Assembly (NCBI GenBank): GCA_002390825.1
Contig: DGQR01000054.1
Location: 1-9,822 of the forward strand
Length of the DNA stretch: 9,822 nucleotides
From: Rhodoferax sp. UBA4409
GTDB lineage: Bacteria; Pseudomonadota; Gammaproteobacteria; Burkholderiales; Burkholderiaceae_C
Direction: 5' to 3'
Below, piece after piece: positions 6,582 through 9,822 of the stretch. The notes below the pieces were generated by a model. That model was given only the letters and a program-made list of their open reading frames with translations, was not told the DNA's origin and did not search any database. The translations under genes and the position numbers were made by a program. Numbering within the stretch: the stretch's first letter is position 1; each line of letters starts with the position of its first letter.

Positions 6582-7550
6582 CTATTTAGGCTCTTTCAAC
6601 CAGACCAACGTACTTCCCCGCCGCTGTACATGGCCAGAGCCGACCTTCAAATGAATGCGATGGCCTCGGGTGGTGCAGGCCTTGATCTGACGCAACAGCT
6701 CAGATAGCTGTGCCGCTTGCGGTATCTCGCCATACAGCGTTTTAAGCCAATGGCGAATGACATTGGCTTGGCGCGCAACAGATATGGCTTGCAAAGGCCG
6801 GATCAGCGGCAATTGCATCTCGGCGTGCGCAATCTGGCTCCAGTCTTCAGATGCCAGCTCCTCCAAAAGCGTGTTCGCTTGCGCAGCGTGTCGCGCACTG
6901 CGGGTGAAGGTATCGCGAAACTGCGGAAACACCGCCTCCAGTGCCGGCATCACTTGGGCCCGGATGTGGTTGCGGGTGTAACGGACATCCGCGTTGGTGG
7001 GGTCGTCTACAAATGACTCGCCTTGCTGCGCCAACCACTCACGCAGTGTCTTGCCGGCGACCTGAAGCAGTGGCCTGTGAAAATGCAAACCGCCACGCTG
7101 CCAGTGAGCCGGCATTCCACTGAGGCCTGCCATGCCCGCCCCGCGGCTCAGCGCCAGCAGCATCGTCTCGACCTGGTCATCTGCATGTTGGGCCAGTGCT
7201 ATCGATTGAATAGCATCTCCCGCAATCCTGGTGACGGCTAGAGACTCAAAAGCCTTATACCGGGCGATGCGGGCTGCATCTTCAGGACTTTGACCCACTG
7301 ACGGTTGGGCTACTACCTTCGCAATGTGCAGAGGCACAGCAAGACGCGCACAGGTTTCTTGGCAATGCTGTTCAAACTGTTGCGCCGCAGACTGCAGCCC
7401 ATGATTCACATGAATTGCGACCACCTGTCCCGGCCACCGCGCTACACACGCCAACAGCAGCGCGGTGGAATCTGCGCCTCCGCTGTAGGCTACCCCCAAA
7501 GGCAATGCGGGCCCAAAGGCCCGCATTGCGTGTTCAAGAGACTGTGTCAT
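6582..7550 (-). CDS. tilS: tRNA(Ile)-lysidine synthase
   Basis: TilS uses ATP and lysine to convert C34 of the tRNA-Ile2 (CAU) anticodon to lysidine, changing both decoding (AUA) and charging. It is an essential cytoplasmic step. The N-terminal PP-loop ATPase domain has S23-G-G-A-D-S28, then HVNHGL (about 47-52) and H122-A-D-D-Q-V-E-T, the conserved second TilS signature. At 322 aa it is much shorter than the E. coli protein (about 430). It therefore appears to be the short form that keeps the catalytic domain plus a helical region but lacks most of the C-terminal tRNA-binding domains. The ATG at 7550 lies 17 nt after accA and gives the usual spacing to the PP-loop. There is no strong Shine-Dalgarno. 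The segment before HADDQ (about residues 108-118) is encoded over a repeat-like stem-loop (7197-7225), and a strong hairpin covers codons 8-17. Confidence 0.95.
   Translation of the reverse strand: MTQSLEHAMRAFGPALPLGVAYSGGADSTALLLACVARWPGQVVAIHVNHGLQSAAQQFEQHCQETCARLAVPLHIAKVVAQPSVGQSPEDAARIARYKAFESLAVTRIAGDAIQSIALAQHADDQVETMLLALSRGAGMAGLSGMPAHWQRGGLHFHRPLLQVAGKTLREWLAQQGESFVDDPTNADVRYTRNHIRAQVMPALEAVFPQFRDTFTRSARHAAQANTLLEELASEDWSQIAHAEMQLPLIRPLQAISVARQANVIRHWLKTLYGEIPQAAQLSELLRQIKACTTRGHRIHLKVGSGHVQRRGSTLVWLKEPK
7197..7225 (+). repeat. Stem-loop repeat-like element inside tilS
   Basis: On the + strand, antisense to tilS, tgctat (7197-7202) and atagca (7210-7215) form a 6-bp stem with a 7-nt loop, followed by tctcccgc. 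Stem sequence, loop length and tail resemble the element at 2054-2079. It encodes part of the stretch just before the HADDQ signature of TilS and keeps the reading frame. It could be an inserted repeat copy or chance similarity. Confidence 0.35.
7502..7529 (-). other. Perfect 12-bp hairpin at the start of tilS
   Basis: The inverted repeat gcaatgcgggcc (7502-7513) / ggcccgcattgc (7518-7529) is exact with a 4-nt loop. In the mRNA it covers bases 22-49 of the tilS coding region, starting close to the initiation codon. A stem of this GC content that near the start could slow or control ribosome loading. No U run follows, so it is not an ordinary terminator. Confidence 0.75.
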
Positions 7551-7567
7551 GCAACACGGCCAGGCAC

Positions 7568-8545
7568 TTACTTCCCAGTAGCCTTGGTGTCGGTGAAACG
7601 GCCGTAGCTCTGGAGACGCTCGTAACGGCGATCCAGAAGCTCTTTGACCTTCAAGTCACTGATTTGGCGATAGGCATCGGCCAGCGCCCGCTTCAAGAAA
7701 GCAGCAGCCTGCTTGGTATCGCGGTGGGCGCCGCCTACCGGTTCATTCACAATTTTGTCCACCAAGCCCAATGCCTTGAGGCGGTGGGCTGTGATGCCCA
7801 GGGCGTCAGCGGCCTCTTGCGCCTTTTCAGAGGTTTTCCAGAGGATCGAAGCACATCCTTCAGGGCTGATCACCGAGTACACCGAGTACTGCAGCATGAT
7901 GACCTGGTCGGCTACCGAAATCGCCAGCGCACCGCCTGAACCGCCCTCGCCGATGATGGTCGTGATGATTGGGACCTCGAGCTGCGCCATTTCAAAAATG
8001 TTGCGGCCAATCGCCTCGGACTGTCCGCGCTCCTCGGCGTCAATCCCCGGATAGGCACCGGGTGTGTCGACGAAGGTGAAGACCGGGAGTTTGAATTTTT
8101 CCGCCAGCTTCATGAGGCGCAAAGCTTTGCGGTATCCCTCGGGCTTACTCATCCCGAAGTTACGCAAGCCGCGCTCTTTGGTATCGCGCCCTTTTTGCTG
8201 GCCGACCACCATGCATGGCGTGCCATTGAACCGGGCCAAGCCACCCACGATACTCAGATCGTCCGCGAAATGGCGGTCACCATGGAGCTCCACGAAATGG
8301 GTGAAGATTTCGCCCACGTAGTCCAAGGTGTAGGGGCGCTCTGCATGACGAGCGATTTTGGTGATCTGCCAAGGGGTCAGGTCACTGTAAATGTCTTTGG
8401 TCAGCTGCTGGCTTTTTTTGCTCAGCTGGTCGATTTCCGCAGAAATGTCGACCGCGGACTCGTTTTGCACGTAGCGCAACTCTTCAATCTTGCCTTCAAG
8501 CTCCGCAATGGGCTGCTCGAAATCGAGGAAAGTCTTTTTTGCCAA
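7568..8545 (-). CDS. accA: Acetyl-CoA carboxylase carboxyltransferase subunit alpha
   Basis: AccA pairs with AccD as the carboxyltransferase that moves CO2 from carboxybiotin to acetyl-CoA, making malonyl-CoA for fatty-acid synthesis. From the TTG start it has 325 aa, close to E. coli AccA (319). The N-terminal part (about 8-50) is helical with coiled-coil character. The crotonase-like carboxyltransferase core follows with HGDRHFADD (88-96), GRDTKER.L.NFGM, the DTPGAYPG loop, EGGSGGALA and SVISPEGCASILWK. There is no zinc finger, as expected, since AccD carries it. The TTG (8545-8543) is chosen because AAGGAG sits 7 nt upstream and the product then begins MAKKTFLDFEQPI as in relatives. The longer frame from GTG 8587 would add a basic, unconserved extension. 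It follows the glycosylase gene by 45 nt and precedes tilS by 17 nt, consistent with one operon. Confidence 0.97.
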   Translation of the reverse strand: MAKKTFLDFEQPIAELEGKIEELRYVQNESAVDISAEIDQLSKKSQQLTKDIYSDLTPWQITKIARHAERPYTLDYVGEIFTHFVELHGDRHFADDLSIVGGLARFNGTPCMVVGQQKGRDTKERGLRNFGMSKPEGYRKALRLMKLAEKFKLPVFTFVDTPGAYPGIDAEERGQSEAIGRNIFEMAQLEVPIITTIIGEGGSGGALAISVADQVIMLQYSVYSVISPEGCASILWKTSEKAQEAADALGITAHRLKALGLVDKIVNEPVGGAHRDTKQAAAFLKRALADAYRQISDLKVKELLDRRYERLQSYGRFTDTKATGK

Positions 8546-8552
8546 CGTTTTT

Positions 8553-8584
8553 CTCCTTCTTGCGGTACGGGCGCCCAAGCGCCC
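8553..8584 (-). promoter_or_regulatory. accA leader: Shine-Dalgarno preceded by a GC hairpin
   Basis: On the - strand AAGGAG (8558-8553) lies 7 nt before the TTG and fixes the start of accA. Ten bases upstream, GGGCGC (8584-8579) and GCGCCC (8574-8569) form a 6-bp all-GC hairpin with loop TTGG. It leaves the Shine-Dalgarno free. It could protect the mRNA or shape translation from the upstream gene, but function is inference. Confidence 0.55.
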
Positions 8585-8590
8585 CACCCG

Positions 8591-9244
8591 TTAGTACGCG
8601 ACCGGTAAAGGGTCGAGAGACCGCCAAATATACCAAGTTGCAACACTGCAATATGGCGCCCAGGCTGCCGCGACTTCGCGTGCATCACTGCGGCTCACCA
8701 CATCACCCGAAAAATAGTTATGGCTGATGCCCGTGATCAAACCGGCGTCATCCAATGGCAGCACATTTGGGCGCATGAGGTGAAAAATCATGAACATCTC
8801 TGCCGTCCACCGGCCTATACCGCGTATGGATACCAGCTCTGCGATGATTTCTTCATCGTCCATGCTGTCCCAATCTTTGACGTGCAAGGCACCATTGTCA
8901 AAGTGCAAAGCCAGGTCCACCAGATATTCAACCTTGCGGGCACTGAGGCCGGCGGCGCGCATGTCATCCACCTTGAGCTTCAAGACATTGGCGGGCGTCA
9001 GCTTCTTGGGCAACAGGCTAAACCGGTCCCACACGGTTTGGGCAGCTTTCACCGAAATCTGCTGACCGATGATGCTGCGCGCCAAGGTCACAAAGGCGTC
9101 GCCCCGGGTTTGGAGGCACGCATCCCCGAATTGCGGGATCAAGCGCTTCATCACCCGATCCTTTTTCATCAGGTGTTTGCAGGCCTCTTCCCAAAAATAA
9201 GGGGTTATGACTGCTTCGGCAGTCGCAGGAATTGCAACCGCCAT
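8591..9244 (-). CDS. DNA-3-methyladenine glycosylase, AlkA-type (HhH-GPD)
   Basis: This base-excision repair enzyme removes alkylated purines from DNA. The 217-aa protein has the HhH-GPD fold: LARSIIGQQIS (54-64) near the N-terminus, the helix-hairpin-helix I-R-G-I-G-R-W-T-A (140-148), and the catalytic Asp in L-P-L-D-D166-A-G-L. There is no C-terminal four-Cys cluster, so it is not an endonuclease III or MutY type. It is shorter than E. coli AlkA (282 aa) because it lacks that protein's N-terminal domain, like many AlkA relatives. Its ATG overlaps the cysS stop by one base (TAATG), implying translational coupling. accA follows after 45 nt. No Ada box is visible, and induction by alkylation damage cannot be inferred from this context. 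Confidence 0.92.
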   Translation of the reverse strand: MAVAIPATAEAVITPYFWEEACKHLMKKDRVMKRLIPQFGDACLQTRGDAFVTLARSIIGQQISVKAAQTVWDRFSLLPKKLTPANVLKLKVDDMRAAGLSARKVEYLVDLALHFDNGALHVKDWDSMDDEEIIAELVSIRGIGRWTAEMFMIFHLMRPNVLPLDDAGLITGISHNYFSGDVVSRSDAREVAAAWAPYCSVATWYIWRSLDPLPVAY

Positions 9245-9822
9245 TACTCTGACGCCTCCCAGGTCGTCCCTGCGGCGGAGTCCTTCAGCACAATGCCCTG
9301 GGCGAGCAGTTCTTTGCGGATCGAGTCTGCCAACGCAAAGTCCTTCGCGGCTTTCGCCGCGGCGCGCTCAGCAATCCGCTGCGCAATGGTCGCCTCGTCC
9401 AGCCCTGCTCCGGATTGCAAGTACGCTTTGGCGTCCGCTTGCAGCAGGCCGATACAGCCGCCCAAGGCCTTGAGGAGCGAAGCACTCTCCACCGAGCGTG
9501 TACGGTTGACCTCGCCCGCCAGATCAAAAAGCACCGCAATGGCTTCAGGGGTCCCGAAATCCTCGTCCATCGCAGCCTTGAAACGGGCAGCGAAGGGGTT
9601 GGCCCAATCAATGGCCATGTCCAACGGTGCAACGACCGTCAGTGCGGTGTAGAGGCGCTTGAGTGCCTGACGGGCATCGTCCAGATGCGCGTCGCTGTAG
9701 TTCAGGGCACTGCGGTAGTGGGCCCGCACGATGAAGAAGCGAACGGTTTCAGCATCGTATTGCTTCAAGACGTCGCGGATGGTGAAGAAGTTTCCGAGCG
9801 ACTTGCTCATCTTTTCGTTGTC
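9244..9822 (-). CDS. cysS: Cysteinyl-tRNA synthetase, C-terminal part (start off window)
   Basis: This class Ia aminoacyl-tRNA synthetase charges tRNA-Cys. Only the last ~192 residues are in the window; the frame is open to the right edge, so the ATG at 9810 is an internal Met. The first visible residues are D-N-E-K-M-S-K-S, containing the KMSKS ATP-binding loop, followed by LGNFFTIRD, which is typical of CysRS. Then come the stem-contact helices and the DALR-type anticodon-binding domain (NPFAARFKAAMDEDFGTP...). About 190 residues after KMSKS matches the length of the E. coli enzyme (461 aa in total). The zinc site and HIGH motif would lie outside the window. It is the first gene in the visible part of the operon and runs into the glycosylase gene with a one-base overlap. 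Confidence 0.96.
   Translation of the reverse strand, partial: DNEKMSKSLGNFFTIRDVLKQYDAETVRFFIVRAHYRSALNYSDAHLDDARQALKRLYTALTVVAPLDMAIDWANPFAARFKAAMDEDFGTPEAIAVLFDLAGEVNRTRSVESASLLKALGGCIGLLQADAKAYLQSGAGLDEATIAQRIAERAAAKAAKDFALADSIRKELLAQGIVLKDSAAGTTWEASE

Noticed and set aside
6701..6722. cagct...agctg stem with tgccgcttgc tail in tilS, as a third copy of the stem-loop repeat
   Set aside because: Stem sequence and loop length (5) do not match the other two elements; treated as chance.
8720..9652. 310-codon + strand open frame across the glycosylase and cysS
   Set aside because: It is antisense to two well-supported conserved genes and has no motif of its own.

Overview
The window looks like chromosomal DNA of a beta-proteobacterium of the order Burkholderiales, most probably family Comamonadaceae (Rhodoferax/Polaromonas-like). 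The grounds are the FixL/FixJ-type regulators, the cysS - 3-methyladenine glycosylase - accA - tilS gene order, a glutaredoxin fused to a DUF4124 domain, and a small stem-loop repeat (gctat-N7-atagc followed by a ctcgcgc-like tail) that I remember as common in this family. This placement rests on recall of families, not on a search.

Left half (1-5808), all on the + strand: the 3' part of a PAS-domain sensor histidine kinase (start off the window), then its partner FixJ/NarL-type response regulator 4 nt downstream. A stem-loop repeat runs into a rho-independent terminator that closes this two-gene unit. Next come folD (one-carbon/folate metabolism), prlC (oligopeptidase A, a cytoplasmic M3 zinc peptidase) and an exported DUF4124-glutaredoxin fusion protein.

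Right half (5860-9822), all on the - strand and converging on the left half. In transcription order it holds the 3' part of cysS (cut by the window edge exactly at its KMSKS signature), an AlkA-type DNA glycosylase overlapping cysS by one base, accA (acetyl-CoA carboxylase carboxyltransferase alpha, with a TTG start chosen on its ribosome binding site) and tilS 17 nt later. After a short gap with a likely promoter come tRNA-Ser(GCU) with encoded CCA, a strong symmetric terminator, and a small HAD-fold phosphatase-like gene with a near-perfect Shine-Dalgarno. The cysS-tilS block is probably one operon of housekeeping functions: aminoacylation, base-excision repair, fatty-acid synthesis and tRNA-Ile lysidine modification.

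Most of the window is ordinary core genome. The parts worth a second look are small: a perfect 12-bp hairpin just inside the tilS start, a repeat-like stem-loop in the tilS coding region, the HAD gene placed behind the terminator of tRNA-Ser, and the DUF4124-glutaredoxin fusion. I found no CRISPR array, prophage, insertion sequence or clear new system. No gene-free stretch exceeds about 110 bases.
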